A stretch of 64,000 nucleotides of DNA from Vibrio albus (GTDB lineage Bacteria; Pseudomonadota; Gammaproteobacteria; Enterobacterales; Vibrionaceae), in the NCBI RefSeq assembly GCF_003144035.1, contig NZ_QFWT01000004.1, positions 186,001 through 250,000 of the forward strand, written 5' to 3'. The translations under genes were made by a program, and so were the position numbers. The notes below the pieces were generated by a model. It did no database searches, had not been told where the DNA came from, and saw only the letters and a program-made list of their open reading frames with translations. Below are positions 1 to 8,707 of this stretch, piece after piece (position 1 is the stretch's first letter; each line of letters opens with the position of its first letter).

Positions 1-1
1 C

Positions 2-115
2 CTGCATCCAGCCTTCGCTAACCTGAAGAAAGAAGACATGGTGAAAGCTGGTCTGTCTATCCCTCTTCATCCGGGAGCAGAGAAATACTACCGTGAAGTA
101 GGTCTTCTTAAGTAA
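2..115 (+). CDS. C-terminal end of a TAXI-type TRAP solute receptor (partial)
   Basis: Only the last 37 codons are in the window, ending with TAA. The tail reads ...[18 protein letters not shown]..., which resembles the C-terminal signature of TAXI-family periplasmic TRAP receptors (mature C-terminal helix with IPLHPGA-KYY). The next gene is a fused 4TM/12TM TRAP permease of the class that pairs with TAXI receptors, so this is very probably its periplasmic binding partner. The ligand cannot be told from the tail; characterised TAXI receptors bind organic acids such as glutamate or 2-oxoglutarate. Confidence 0.8.
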   Translation: MHPAFANLKKEDMVKAGLSIPLHPGAEKYYREVGLLK

Positions 116-355
116 GATAAGCATAATGACTCGCTTAATCTTCATAACTAAGGAGGCGAAAGCCTCCTTAGTAGTTTCTGAAATTAAATAAAAATAATAA
201 GCGGGCTATTTTTGTTGTTTAACAATTTGATATACGTTTGCTGTGACTCACCTGGAAAATAAGCGACCAGACAAAGCAGGCTCATACCTGATTTTGCTTG
301 TGGTTTCTCCAGGTTTTTTGTTTAACACGACCATCAATAATAAGGATAACAGTAC
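116..355. other. Receptor-permease intergenic gap
   Basis: A 240-bp AT-rich gap. Apart from the hairpin at 147-172 there is no ORF with a ribosome binding site and no clear promoter pair. The permease Shine-Dalgarno (AAGGA, about 342-346) is at the right-hand end. Confidence 0.5.
147..172 (+). terminator. Intercistronic hairpin after the TRAP receptor gene
   Basis: A perfect 11-bp stem (ACTAAGGAGGC / GCCTCCTTAGT) with a GAAA tetraloop lies 31 bp after the receptor stop codon. The following tract (AGTTTCTG) is only weakly T-rich. It is therefore either a partial terminator or an mRNA-stabilising hairpin that keeps receptor message in excess over permease, as is common in periplasmic-binding-protein operons. 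Confidence 0.6.
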
Positions 356-2935
356 ATGACGCAGACAAATACACCGTCTCAAGATGTGCAGGACATGGTG
401 GCGCAGGCCGATACAGGAGCCCGCAACCCTTCAGGCATCCCAGGGCGCATTTTATGGTTTGTGCCTCTTTGCTGGTCATTATTCCAACTTTGGTACGCAT
501 CACCACTTCCGTTCATTTTTGATTTTGCCGTACTTAATGACACAGAAGCCAGATCCATTCACCTGGCATTTGCCATTTTCCTGGCCTTTACCGCCTACCC
601 TGCGTTAACCCATTCACCACGGGATCACGTTCCGGTTATCGACTGGATACTGGCACTCGCGGGGAGCTTCTCAGCCGCCTATATCTACATTTTTTACGCG
701 GATCTGGCGGGGCGGGCCGGTGCACCGACCACATTTGATATCGTGACAGCCTCTATGGGCATGTTACTGCTTCTGGAAGCCACACGACGGGCTCTGGGTC
801 CACCACTCATGATTGTCGCCGCCGTGTTCCTGACTTATACCTTTGCCGGCCCTTATATGCCGGATGTTATTGCCCACAAAGGAGCGAGCCTGAATAAGGC
901 CATGTCTCACCTGTGGTTGACGACAGAAGGGGTATTTGGTGTGGCTCTTGGGGTATCCACCTCTTTTGTATTCCTGTTTGTATTGTTCGGTGCCATGCTG
1001 GAACGAGCCGGAGCCGGGGCTTACTTTATTAAAGTCGCCTTCTCTCTGCTCGGTCATATGCGCGGAGGCCCTGCAAAAGCCGCTGTGGTTGCATCAGGCT
1101 TGTCTGGTCTGGTCTCTGGCTCATCTATTGCGAACGTAGTGACGACCGGTACTTTTACGATTCCGCTAATGAAACGGGTTGGCTTCCCTGGCACAAAAGC
1201 GGGTGCGGTTGAAGTTGCCGCATCGACCAACGGTCAGCTGACTCCGCCAATCATGGGTGCTGCCGCATTTCTGATGGTGGAATACGTAGGTATTTCATAT
1301 GTTGAAGTGATTAAAGCAGCTCTGCTTCCTGCACTGATCTCTTACGTAGCACTGCTGTACATCGTTCACTTAGAAGCCTGTAAAGCGGGCATGACAGGTC
1401 TGCCCCGTCGGGTAAAACCATCACTGGTCAACAGCCTGCTTTCCTTTACCGGTACTATCGTTGGGTTGTGTGTCATCAGCGCCATTGTCTACTACGGTGT
1501 GGGCTGGACAAAAGATGTATTTGGCGCTGCCGCAACACCAATCGTTACTGTTCTTCTGCTGCTGGTGTATATCGGTCTGGTAAGTATCTCAGCGAAATAT
1601 CAGGAACACGCGGGTATGGCGATTGATGAAGAGCTGACAGAGGTACCGGAATCGGGTCCGACGATCAAATCCGGTCTGCACTTTCTGCTGCCGATAGTGG
1701 TATTGGTATGGTGTCTGACTGTCGAGCGTTTTTCTCCGGGCCTGTCCGCTTTCTGGGCAACCGTGTTTATGATCTTTATCCTGATCACTCAGCGCCCTCT
1801 GCTGGCACTCATGTCGAAACAAGGCACTATCAGTGAAGAGGTCAAAAAAGGCTTCGTTGATCTGGCAGAAAGTCTGGTTTCCGGCGCACGGAACATGATT
1901 GGTATTGGTGTCGCGACTGCGGCGGCTGGTACCGTTGTTGGTGTCGTGACACTGACCGGTATCGGTCTGGTTATGACCGACTTCGTTGAATTCATCTCAG
2001 GTGGTAGCGTTATTCTGATGCTGCTGTTCACCGCAGTGATCAGTCTGGTGCTGGGGATGGGTCTGCCGACTACAGCAAACTATATTGTAGTATCCACTCT
2101 GATGGCTCCGGTTATCGTGACACTGGGAGCCGCTCACGGGCTGATCATTCCGCTGATTGCTGTCCACCTGTTTGTGTTCTACTTCGGAATTCTGGCCGAT
2201 GATACCCCTCCGGTGGGTCTGGCGGCGTTTGCTGCTGCCGCTATCGCGAAATCCGATCCGATTCGTACCGGTATTCAGGGCTTTACCTACGATATACGTA
2301 CCGCAATTCTGCCGTTTATGTTTATCTTCAATACCCAATTGCTAATGATCGGTATTGATACCTGGTGGCATTTGGCTCTCACAGTGATTTCCGCGGTTCT
2401 GGCGATGCTGATATTTTCAGCTGCAACACAGGGATGGTGGTTTACCCGCAACAAATGGTGGGAAACCGTTCTGTTGCTTCTGCTGACATTCTCATTCTTC
2501 CGCCCTGGTTTCTGGTGGGACATGATTTATCCGGCACAAGAACTTCATCCAGGCACTGAAATTACTCAGATGGCTGAGCGACTCCACACCGGAGAGTCAC
2601 TAAAGCTTCGGGTATCAGGTGAAACCTTGGAAGGTGACTTTGTAGAAAAAACCGTACGTCTGCCTTTCGATGAGCGAGCCAAAACAGGCCAGGATCGCAT
2701 AGACTCTATGGGGTTGATGTTGAATCAGGTTGATAACAAGATGATCGTCGATATGGTTGAATTTGGCAGCCCGGCAGAAACATCGGGTATCGACTTTGAC
2801 TGGGAGATCCAATCGATCATCGTTGATGCGGACAGACCGATGAAAGAATGGGTATTTGTCCCTGCCCTGTTACTGCTAATTGGACTAGGCTTTAATCAGA
2901 AACGTCGCGCTCGTCAGGAAGGCATCGGCGCATAA
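356..2935 (+). CDS. TRAP transporter fused permease (DctQ-DctM fusion, TAXI type)
   Basis: An 859-residue integral membrane protein that would drive Na+- or H+-coupled uptake of a substrate delivered by the upstream TAXI receptor. Residues of roughly 40-180 form the small four-helix DctQ-like part and about 190-690 the large DctM part. The latter carries the hallmark segment around residues 250-310 (SGLVSGSSIANVVTTG, then AASTNGQLTPPIMGAAAF). The last 160 residues are a soluble tail with a PDZ-like stretch (MVEFGSPAETSGIDFDWEI), matching the DUF3394 extension seen in many TAXI permeases. The ATG at 356 has AAGGA about ten bases upstream. A UspA gene follows, as in other TRAP operons such as teaABCD. 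Confidence 0.93.
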   Translation: MTQTNTPSQDVQDMVAQADTGARNPSGIPGRILWFVPLCWSLFQLWYASPLPFIFDFAVLNDTEARSIHLAFAIFLAFTAYPALTHSPRDHVPVIDWILALAGSFSAAYIYIFYADLAGRAGAPTTFDIVTASMGMLLLLEATRRALGPPLMIVAAVFLTYTFAGPYMPDVIAHKGASLNKAMSHLWLTTEGVFGVALGVSTSFVFLFVLFGAMLERAGAGAYFIKVAFSLLGHMRGGPAKAAVVASGLSGLVSGSSIANVVTTGTFTIPLMKRVGFPGTKAGAVEVAASTNGQLTPPIMGAAAFLMVEYVGISYVEVIKAALLPALISYVALLYIVHLEACKAGMTGLPRRVKPSLVNSLLSFTGTIVGLCVISAIVYYGVGWTKDVFGAAATPIVTVLLLLVYIGLVSISAKYQEHAGMAIDEELTEVPESGPTIKSGLHFLLPIVVLVWCLTVERFSPGLSAFWATVFMIFILITQRPLLALMSKQGTISEEVKKGFVDLAESLVSGARNMIGIGVATAAAGTVVGVVTLTGIGLVMTDFVEFISGGSVILMLLFTAVISLVLGMGLPTTANYIVVSTLMAPVIVTLGAAHGLIIPLIAVHLFVFYFGILADDTPPVGLAAFAAAAIAKSDPIRTGIQGFTYDIRTAILPFMFIFNTQLLMIGIDTWWHLALTVISAVLAMLIFSAATQGWWFTRNKWWETVLLLLLTFSFFRPGFWWDMIYPAQELHPGTEITQMAERLHTGESLKLRVSGETLEGDFVEKTVRLPFDERAKTGQDRIDSMGLMLNQVDNKMIVDMVEFGSPAETSGIDFDWEIQSIIVDADRPMKEWVFVPALLLLIGLGFNQKRRARQEGIGA

Positions 2936-3060
2936 CAGACCGCTCTCTCTGTCTTTATCTGATCTCGACAGAGAGAGTATTAACCAGAAAGGGATTTCAG
3001 GTTCACGCACAATAAGGGGCCGCTCTCTTCCCCGACGTGCACAGTGGAGAATAGAAAAGT

Positions 3061-3498
3061 ATGTATAAGCAGATCCTGGTTCCAGTAGACTTAAACGAAA
3101 AAGGCTTTTCAGATAAAGCCGTAGAACAAGCTGTCTGGCACGCCAGACACGCCAACGCTGAAATACATCTGTTGAAAGTACTTCCGGGGATCCATATGTC
3201 GATGGTCGCCACTTACTTTCCAAAAGATGCCGCGCATCAAATGAAAGAAGATGTAAAACACCAGTTAGATAAGTTCGCAGAGGCGCATATTCCAGATGAC
3301 GTGGTCTACAAAACACACGTAGCGGAAGGTAAGCCTTCCAGCATGATTCTTAAGTATGCTTCTCAGCTTGGTGCCGATTTGATTGTTATGCCAAGCCACA
3401 AACGCTCAAAGGTTGATAAGGTTCTTCTCGGCTCAGTCGCCAACAAAGTGGTACAAAAATCGCCGGTAAATGTACTGGTGGTGAAGCCGCAGGGCTAA
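3061..3498 (+). CDS. Universal stress protein (UspA family) linked to a TRAP transporter
   Basis: A 145-residue single-domain Usp protein starting MYKQILVPVDLNEKGF, with the alpha/beta Rossmann-like Usp pattern throughout and the C-terminal GS-A-KVVQKSPVNVLVV strand. The usual nucleotide loop, G-2X-G-9X-G-S/T, is altered: the first glycines are replaced in MPSHKRSKVDKVLLGS, while the final GS is kept. ATP binding may therefore be weak or different. It is 125 bp downstream of the permease on the same strand. TeaD of Halomonas, encoded beside TRAP transporter teaABC, is a precedent for a Usp protein that tunes a TRAP transporter. That role is inferred here from position only. Confidence 0.9.
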   Translation: MYKQILVPVDLNEKGFSDKAVEQAVWHARHANAEIHLLKVLPGIHMSMVATYFPKDAAHQMKEDVKHQLDKFAEAHIPDDVVYKTHVAEGKPSSMILKYASQLGADLIVMPSHKRSKVDKVLLGSVANKVVQKSPVNVLVVKPQG

Positions 3499-3508
3499 GA
3501 CTAGACGA

Positions 3509-3549
3509 TAAAGCCCGTTGTACTTGATACGCCAGCGGGTTTTTGTTTC
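3509..3549 (+). terminator. Intrinsic terminator after the UspA gene
   Basis: A stem CCCGTTG / CAGCGGG (one G-U pair) with a 12-nt loop is followed by GTTTTTGTTTCTT. It lies 13 bp after the UspA stop codon and probably ends the TRAP-Usp transcript. Confidence 0.65.
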
Positions 3550-3550
3550 T

Positions 3551-3645
3551 TAGAATTCAGAGCGCTACGCTTCTAGAATACAGAGGGTAACAAATTCCAC
3601 CTCTGTAATCTGTCAGGGAGCATGCGACCGTTCTGTATTCTTGTT
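3551..3645. repeat. Dispersed modular repeat, copy 1 (CTAG/AATACAGAG family)
   Basis: The gap between the UspA terminator and the dehydrogenase stop codon holds TAGAATTCAGAGCG, TTCTAGAATACAGAGGG, CTCTGTAATCTGTC and TTCTGTATTCTTG. These same modules recur at 4639-4724, 17014-17046 and 54163-54325. They are in no gene and look like non-coding repeat pieces in both orientations. Confidence 0.7.
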
Positions 3646-3655
3646 CTTTATACTT

Positions 3656-4618
3656 CTATACCACCCTATTCAGCGCTTCCCCGCGCTGAAACGCATCAAT
3701 ATTGTTTGTTAATATCTTCACCAGCTTTTCCAGAGCAGAATCACTTCCCCATGCAATATGAGGCGTCAGGATCAGATTTGGCAAACCGGCATTCGCTATC
3801 AGCGGGTTACTCTTGTCCGCCGGTTCCTGAGTAAATACATCCGTTGCAGCCCCGGCTATCTCTCCACGTGTTAATGCTTCAACCAACGCCAGCTCGTTCA
3901 CCAGACCACCACGACCGGTGTTAATGACGATAGCACTGGATTTCATGGCTTTCAGTTCCGGTTCAGCAATCAGATCGCAGGTGTCATCATTGAGAGGACA
4001 GTGCAGAGAAATAACATCCGCTACAGCCAGAACCTCTTCGAACGGCAGATAGCCTTCCCGGCAGTCTTTCGCCCCTTTGCGCTCAGCAAAGATCACATTC
4101 ATCCCCACCGCTCTGGCCAGCTCAGCCATCGCTTGTCCCAATGCACCAGACCCCACAAGACCAATGGTCGCACCGGCAATATCTTTAACTGGGTGGGTAA
4201 AGAAACAGAACAGTCCCTGACGCAGCCACTCACCGGCCTCAATATCCTGCTGATAGCCGCGCAGGTTACGCATCAGGGTAAAGATCATCGCCATGGCATG
4301 TTCCGGCACAGACTGCGTGGCATAGCCGCGGATATTCGTCACTGCGATATTATTGGCCCGGCAGTATGCCGTATCTACATTGTTAAACCCCGTTGCCGTC
4401 AGGGCAATCAGCTTTAGTTTTTCATGGCCAGCAAGCGTTTCGGCGTTCAGCGGCACCTTATTCGTCACAATGATATCCGCATCTTTTATCCGTTCAGCGA
4501 CCTGATCCGGGGAAGTGAGATCATAGTTGATCCACTCATGGTCAAAGGAAGGAGAGGGTATATTGACGTGTTCAGGAATGGTGATCCGGTCAAGAAAAAC
4601 GATCTTTGGTGTAGTCAT
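3656..4618 (-). CDS. D-2-hydroxyacid dehydrogenase (glycerate dehydrogenase / hydroxypyruvate reductase-like)
   Basis: A 320-residue NAD(P)H-dependent oxidoreductase of the D-isomer-specific 2-hydroxyacid dehydrogenase family. The Rossmann motif GSGALG is at residues 156-161. The catalytic triad is visible as Arg236 (NTGRGG), Glu265 (FTQEP) and His287 (LTPHIAW). The N-terminal part is closest in character to hydroxypyruvate/glycerate dehydrogenases (HprA-like), but substrate cannot be fixed by eye. It stands alone on the minus strand, with repeat modules at both ends; its TAG stop abuts the repeat at 3551-3645. The start MTTPKIVFLD at 4618 is the obvious one. Confidence 0.9.
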   Translation of the reverse strand: MTTPKIVFLDRITIPEHVNIPSPSFDHEWINYDLTSPDQVAERIKDADIIVTNKVPLNAETLAGHEKLKLIALTATGFNNVDTAYCRANNIAVTNIRGYATQSVPEHAMAMIFTLMRNLRGYQQDIEAGEWLRQGLFCFFTHPVKDIAGATIGLVGSGALGQAMAELARAVGMNVIFAERKGAKDCREGYLPFEEVLAVADVISLHCPLNDDTCDLIAEPELKAMKSSAIVINTGRGGLVNELALVEALTRGEIAGAATDVFTQEPADKSNPLIANAGLPNLILTPHIAWGSDSALEKLVKILTNNIDAFQRGEALNRVV

Positions 4619-4638
4619 GCTGTCCGTGCCTTATGAAT

Positions 4639-4724
4639 AATAGAATACAGAGCGGACGCAAGCGTCCTGAAGATTACAGAATACACTTTTGTATTCTGTC
4701 ATCTCAAGCGAAGCGCTCTGTACT
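4639..4724. repeat. Dispersed modular repeat, copy 2
   Basis: The sequence runs AGAATACAGAGCGGACGC, AAGCGTCCTGAAG, ATTACAGAATACAC, TTTTGTATTCTGTC, then TCAAGCGAAGCGCTCTGTA. GGACGCAAGCGTCC is a 6-bp hairpin with a 2-nt loop, and the AATACAG modules face each other. It lies between the dehydrogenase start and the rluA stop. The AAGCGAAGCGCTCTGTA end is repeated almost exactly at 17025-17043. Confidence 0.75.
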
Positions 4725-4748
4725 ATTTATTTCAGAACCTTGTTTATT

Positions 4749-5486
4749 TCAGGCTCTTGGCAGTAACTTATAGTCCGGTAAGGCCTCTTCAGGGGAGAAG
4801 TGGCTGAGGATCTCCGGCTTGGCCTGCGGGTAAAAATCGCAGGGAACAAAGGCATCGGTCAGTGCCCCATTCTGCGGATGATAGAAACTCAGCTCCGCAG
4901 AATGGAGTTGCAAACGGTCAGACTGCTCACGAGCGTCTTCATGAGCATAAAACTCATCCCCCAGAATCGGATGCCCAAGCTCCATCATATGTACCCGGAG
5001 CTGGTGAGAACGGCCGGTAATAGGGAATAACTGTACAACGGTGGTATTCGCCTCCCGGCAGACCACCCGAAAGCGGGTCTGGGAAGGCTTGCCATGCTCA
5101 TAACAGACTTTCTGTCGTGGGCGGTTAGGCCAATCGCAGATCAAAGGCAGATCAATCATCCCCTCGTCCTGCTCAACAAGACCCCATACCCGGGCATAAT
5201 AGATTTTATGAGTCAGCCGATACTGAAACTGTTTCTTCAGATGCCGCTCAGCGTCCTTATGCAGGGCAAACAGCATCAGCCCGGATGTCGCCATATCCAA
5301 ACGGTGCACCACCTGGCTTTCCGGGAACTCTTCCACGACCCGGCTCCACAAACTGTCGTAGTGCTCAGGCAAACGCCCGGGCACAGACAGCAGGCCGGCG
5401 GGCTTATTGGCTATCAGGATATGGTCATCCTGATAGGTGATATCCAGCCAGGGATCGGTAGGTGGGGTATACTCTAATAGGGCCAT
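4749..5486 (-). CDS. rluA: Dual-specificity 23S rRNA/tRNA pseudouridine synthase RluA
   Basis: A 245-residue RluA-family enzyme that would convert U746 of 23S rRNA and U32 of some tRNAs to pseudouridine. The catalytic aspartate is Asp64 in HRLDMATSG (residues 61-69), and TGRSHQLRVHM gives the second family motif. There is no N-terminal S4 domain, consistent with RluA rather than RluC/D. It starts 4 bp after the rapA stop codon and is surely cotranscribed with it, the same pairing as in enterobacteria. Confidence 0.93.
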   Translation of the reverse strand: MALLEYTPPTDPWLDITYQDDHILIANKPAGLLSVPGRLPEHYDSLWSRVVEEFPESQVVHRLDMATSGLMLFALHKDAERHLKKQFQYRLTHKIYYARVWGLVEQDEGMIDLPLICDWPNRPRQKVCYEHGKPSQTRFRVVCREANTTVVQLFPITGRSHQLRVHMMELGHPILGDEFYAHEDAREQSDRLQLHSAELSFYHPQNGALTDAFVPCDFYPQAKPEILSHFSPEEALPDYKLLPRA

Positions 5487-5490
5487 AAGA

Positions 5491-8400
5491 TTAATTGTGA
5501 CTCACCACAATCAGGCGCAGAGAGTCCAGCTGGATCTGAGCCTGAGCGATATAACCGCTCAGTTCTGTTATCTGCTCTTCGATCACTTCCAGTTCTTCAT
5601 CACGAATATTCGGGTTCACCGCTTTCAGCGACTGTAAGCGTTCCAGTTCGCTGTTCAGGCTGGCTTGCATATCCTGCTGAGCCTGCTGACGTACCGCCTG
5701 CAGCTTCTGCTCAACACTGGCGTCTGCAGCCTCAATCAGGGTATGCACCTCTTTTTGTACCGAGGCGATCAGCTTAGTCGCAATATGACGGCCAACCGGA
5801 CTGAGCTGACGGTTGAAGCTTTCAAACTCTACCTGTTCGGAAAGGTCATTACCACGGGCATCCATCATCATTCGGATCGGTGTCTGTGGCAGGAAGCGAC
5901 TGATACCGCTTCGTTTCGGAGCCTGAGCGTCCACCAGATACACCATTTCCAACAGGATAGTACCGACCGGCAGGGCCTTGTTTTTCAGCAGAGAAACGGC
6001 TGACGTGCCCACCCCTTCACTCAGCAGCAAGTCGATACCGCCCTGAATCATCGGGTGTTCCCAACTGATAAAGTGCATATCCTCACGGGAAAGCGCCGTT
6101 TCACGGTCAAAGGTAATGGTGGCCCCTTCATAAGGCAGGCCCGGATAATTCGGCACCATCATATGCTCAGACGGCGTTACCACCAGCGCGTTTTCACCCT
6201 TGTCATCCTGATTCAGGCCAATGGTATCAAACAGGCTCAGCGCAAAGGTCACCAGATTGGTATCACCGTCTGTCGCGGCGATGTCGTCTACGATTTTTTC
6301 GGCTTCTTTACCGCCATTGGAATGCATTTCCAGCAGACGATCCCGGCCCTGCTCCAGTTGAGATTTCAGCAGCAGGTTCAGCTCAGCGGAGTCATGGATA
6401 ATCTCATCCAGCCCTTCGTCACTGTTTGCCGCCAGCAGTTCAATTAAGGAATCAGAGAACTTATCGTACACTGAACGGCCTGTCGGACAGGTTTCGGCAA
6501 AGGCGTTCAGGCCTTCGTTAAACCAGCGGGCCAGAATACCCTGAGACGTACCATTCAGATACGGAACATGGATATCGATATCACGCAGCTGACCGATACG
6601 ATCCAGACGACCGATACGCTGCTCAAGCAGATCCGGGTTAAACGGCAGGTCAAACATCACCAGCTGATTGGCAAACTGGAAATTACGCCCTTCCGAGCCA
6701 ATTTCAGAACAGAGCAGCACCTGTGCACCGCCCTCTTCCTGAGCGAAGTAAGCCGCCGCTTTGTCGCGCTCCAGAATAGACATGCCTTCGTGGAATACCG
6801 TTGCCCGGATACCTTCTCGCTCACGAAGTGCCTGCTCCAGCTGCAACGCGGTTGCAGAGCGGGAAGCAATGACCAGAATCTTTTCGCTGCGTTTTTCTTT
6901 AACTTTTTCGATCAACCAGTCAACCCGGGAGTCAAACTGCCACCAAGAGCCGGCATCACCTTCAAATTCCTGAAAGATTTCTTCCGGATACAACATCTTC
7001 ATCGCCCGGGCTTCTGCCGGCATTTTGCCGCCCAGCATGCCCGCAACCCGCATCGCGGTGGTGTACTGCTTAGGAATCTCCATCGGCAGCAGGTGGACAT
7101 TACGTTTCGGGAATCCTTTTATTGCCGCACGGGTATTACGGAACAGCACCCGGCCGGTACCGTGGCGGTCCATCAGGTCGTCAATCAGCTCATGGCGGGC
7201 TTTGGCTTTGTCTTCCTCATCCACATTGCCTTCGATAATGCGGAACAGCGGCTCTACGTCCTGCTCAGACAACAGTTCAGTGATCAGATTCTTCTCATCA
7301 TTGGTCAGCTTCTCACCGGAAAACAGGGAAGATACGGCATCGGCCACCGGCGCATACTGCTGCTCTTCCTGTACAAAGGCTTCATAATCATAGAAACGGT
7401 CGGAATCCAGCAGGCGTAAACGGGCGAAATGGCTCTCGTGGCCCAGCTGTTCCGGCGTTGCTGTCAGCAACAGTACACCCGGGGTCTGTTCAGCCAGTCC
7501 TTCAATCACCTGATACTGACGGCTCGGTTTTTCCGGGCTCCACTCCAGGTGATGGGCCTCATCCACGACCAGCAGATCCCACTCCGCTTCCAGCGCCTGT
7601 TCATAACGCTTCTTGCTCTTGCGGATAAAGTCCAGCGAGCAGAGCACGTACTGCGCGGTATCAAACGGGTTGTCGGCTTCCGCATACGCCTCAACGCAGC
7701 GTTCTTCATCAAAGATAGAGAAGTGCAGATTAAAGCGGCGCATCATTTCCACCAGCCACTGGTGCTGCAGGGTTTCAGGCACGATGATCAGAATACGTTC
7801 CGCGCGGCCGGACAATACCTGCTGGTGAATGATCATACCGGCTTCAATGGTCTTACCCAGACCAACCTCATCCGCCAACAACACTCGCGGAGCATAACGA
7901 CGGCCCACTTCATGGGCGATAAACAACTGGTGCGGAATCAGGCCCGCACGCATACCACACAAACCACGCATCGGGCTTTTGTGCTGTTGATACTGGTTCT
8001 GCAGAGCACGGTAGCGCAGCACAAAGTTGTCCATACGGTCTACCTGACCGGCAAACAGCTTGTCCTGAGGCTTATTAAAACGGATCTGGTTACTGAGGAA
8101 GATTTCGCGAAGAACCACACCGTCTTCTTCGGTATCCAGCCGGGTGCCGATATAGGTAAATAGAGAATTTTCTTCAAGCACTTCAGCAATTTTCAGTGAC
8201 CAGCCTTCCTGGCACTCCACCACATCCCCAACATTAAAGACTACCCGAGTCACCGGTGCATCCGTTCTCGAATACAAACGGTTTTCTTCTGATGCGGCAA
8301 ACATCAGGGTGACGGTTCTTGCATCCATTGCAACAACAGTTCCTAGTCCTAAATCGCTCTCTGTATCGCTGATCCAGCGTTGTCCCAAAGCAAATGTCAT
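5491..8400 (-). CDS. rapA: RNA polymerase-associated ATPase RapA (HepA)
   Basis: A 969-residue Swi2/Snf2-family ATPase that binds RNA polymerase and promotes its recycling. Length matches the E. coli protein (968). The N-terminal Tudor-like part is at about 1-110, Walker A DEVGLGKT at 177-184 and the DEAH box at 279-282. The C-terminal helicase motif VI-like segment reads [14 protein letters not shown]. The ATG has a GAGG about 11 bases upstream. The gene is first in a two-gene unit with rluA. Confidence 0.97.
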   Translation of the reverse strand: MTFALGQRWISDTESDLGLGTVVAMDARTVTLMFAASEENRLYSRTDAPVTRVVFNVGDVVECQEGWSLKIAEVLEENSLFTYIGTRLDTEEDGVVLREIFLSNQIRFNKPQDKLFAGQVDRMDNFVLRYRALQNQYQQHKSPMRGLCGMRAGLIPHQLFIAHEVGRRYAPRVLLADEVGLGKTIEAGMIIHQQVLSGRAERILIIVPETLQHQWLVEMMRRFNLHFSIFDEERCVEAYAEADNPFDTAQYVLCSLDFIRKSKKRYEQALEAEWDLLVVDEAHHLEWSPEKPSRQYQVIEGLAEQTPGVLLLTATPEQLGHESHFARLRLLDSDRFYDYEAFVQEEQQYAPVADAVSSLFSGEKLTNDEKNLITELLSEQDVEPLFRIIEGNVDEEDKAKARHELIDDLMDRHGTGRVLFRNTRAAIKGFPKRNVHLLPMEIPKQYTTAMRVAGMLGGKMPAEARAMKMLYPEEIFQEFEGDAGSWWQFDSRVDWLIEKVKEKRSEKILVIASRSATALQLEQALREREGIRATVFHEGMSILERDKAAAYFAQEEGGAQVLLCSEIGSEGRNFQFANQLVMFDLPFNPDLLEQRIGRLDRIGQLRDIDIHVPYLNGTSQGILARWFNEGLNAFAETCPTGRSVYDKFSDSLIELLAANSDEGLDEIIHDSAELNLLLKSQLEQGRDRLLEMHSNGGKEAEKIVDDIAATDGDTNLVTFALSLFDTIGLNQDDKGENALVVTPSEHMMVPNYPGLPYEGATITFDRETALSREDMHFISWEHPMIQGGIDLLLSEGVGTSAVSLLKNKALPVGTILLEMVYLVDAQAPKRSGISRFLPQTPIRMMMDARGNDLSEQVEFESFNRQLSPVGRHIATKLIASVQKEVHTLIEAADASVEQKLQAVRQQAQQDMQASLNSELERLQSLKAVNPNIRDEELEVIEEQITELSGYIAQAQIQLDSLRLIVVSHN

Positions 8401-8707
8401 AGGGGGGAATACCTCTTGGTTGGAGTGACGAGTATCAATATAAGTATTGTACCAATCTTAGAATATTTCTCGGGTTTTAGGGGGCGCTAATCTTACTTGA
8501 AGCAGCCAGAGAGATCACGCTCAAAACCCAGAGTTTTTCCCATTTTTTTCGGCTGACATAAAACGGTAAACAAGGTATGAGACATCTAGATAACGAAAGA
8601 ACATCTGTCATCTATAATAGATATAGGGTTTAGAGTACAGCAACTGACACTAAATCTGGTATCAGATGGAAATGATGCTGTATCTGCGGACAAAAAAGGA
8701 GACGCTT
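8401..8707. other. Divergent rapA / phoH-like intergenic region
   Basis: A 307-bp AT-rich region between the divergently transcribed rapA and PIN-PhoH genes, so it must hold both promoters. A plus-strand TATAAT is at 8613-8618 without a good -35 at 17 bp. No convincing minus-strand pair was found. There is no ORF of note. The PhoH Shine-Dalgarno AAGGAG is at 8696-8701. Confidence 0.5.

Noticed and set aside
6568..7419. Long plus-strand ORF opposite rapA (283 residues)
   Set aside because: It is antisense to a clearly coding gene, is rich in Gln, His and Arg as such shadows are, and has no family features.
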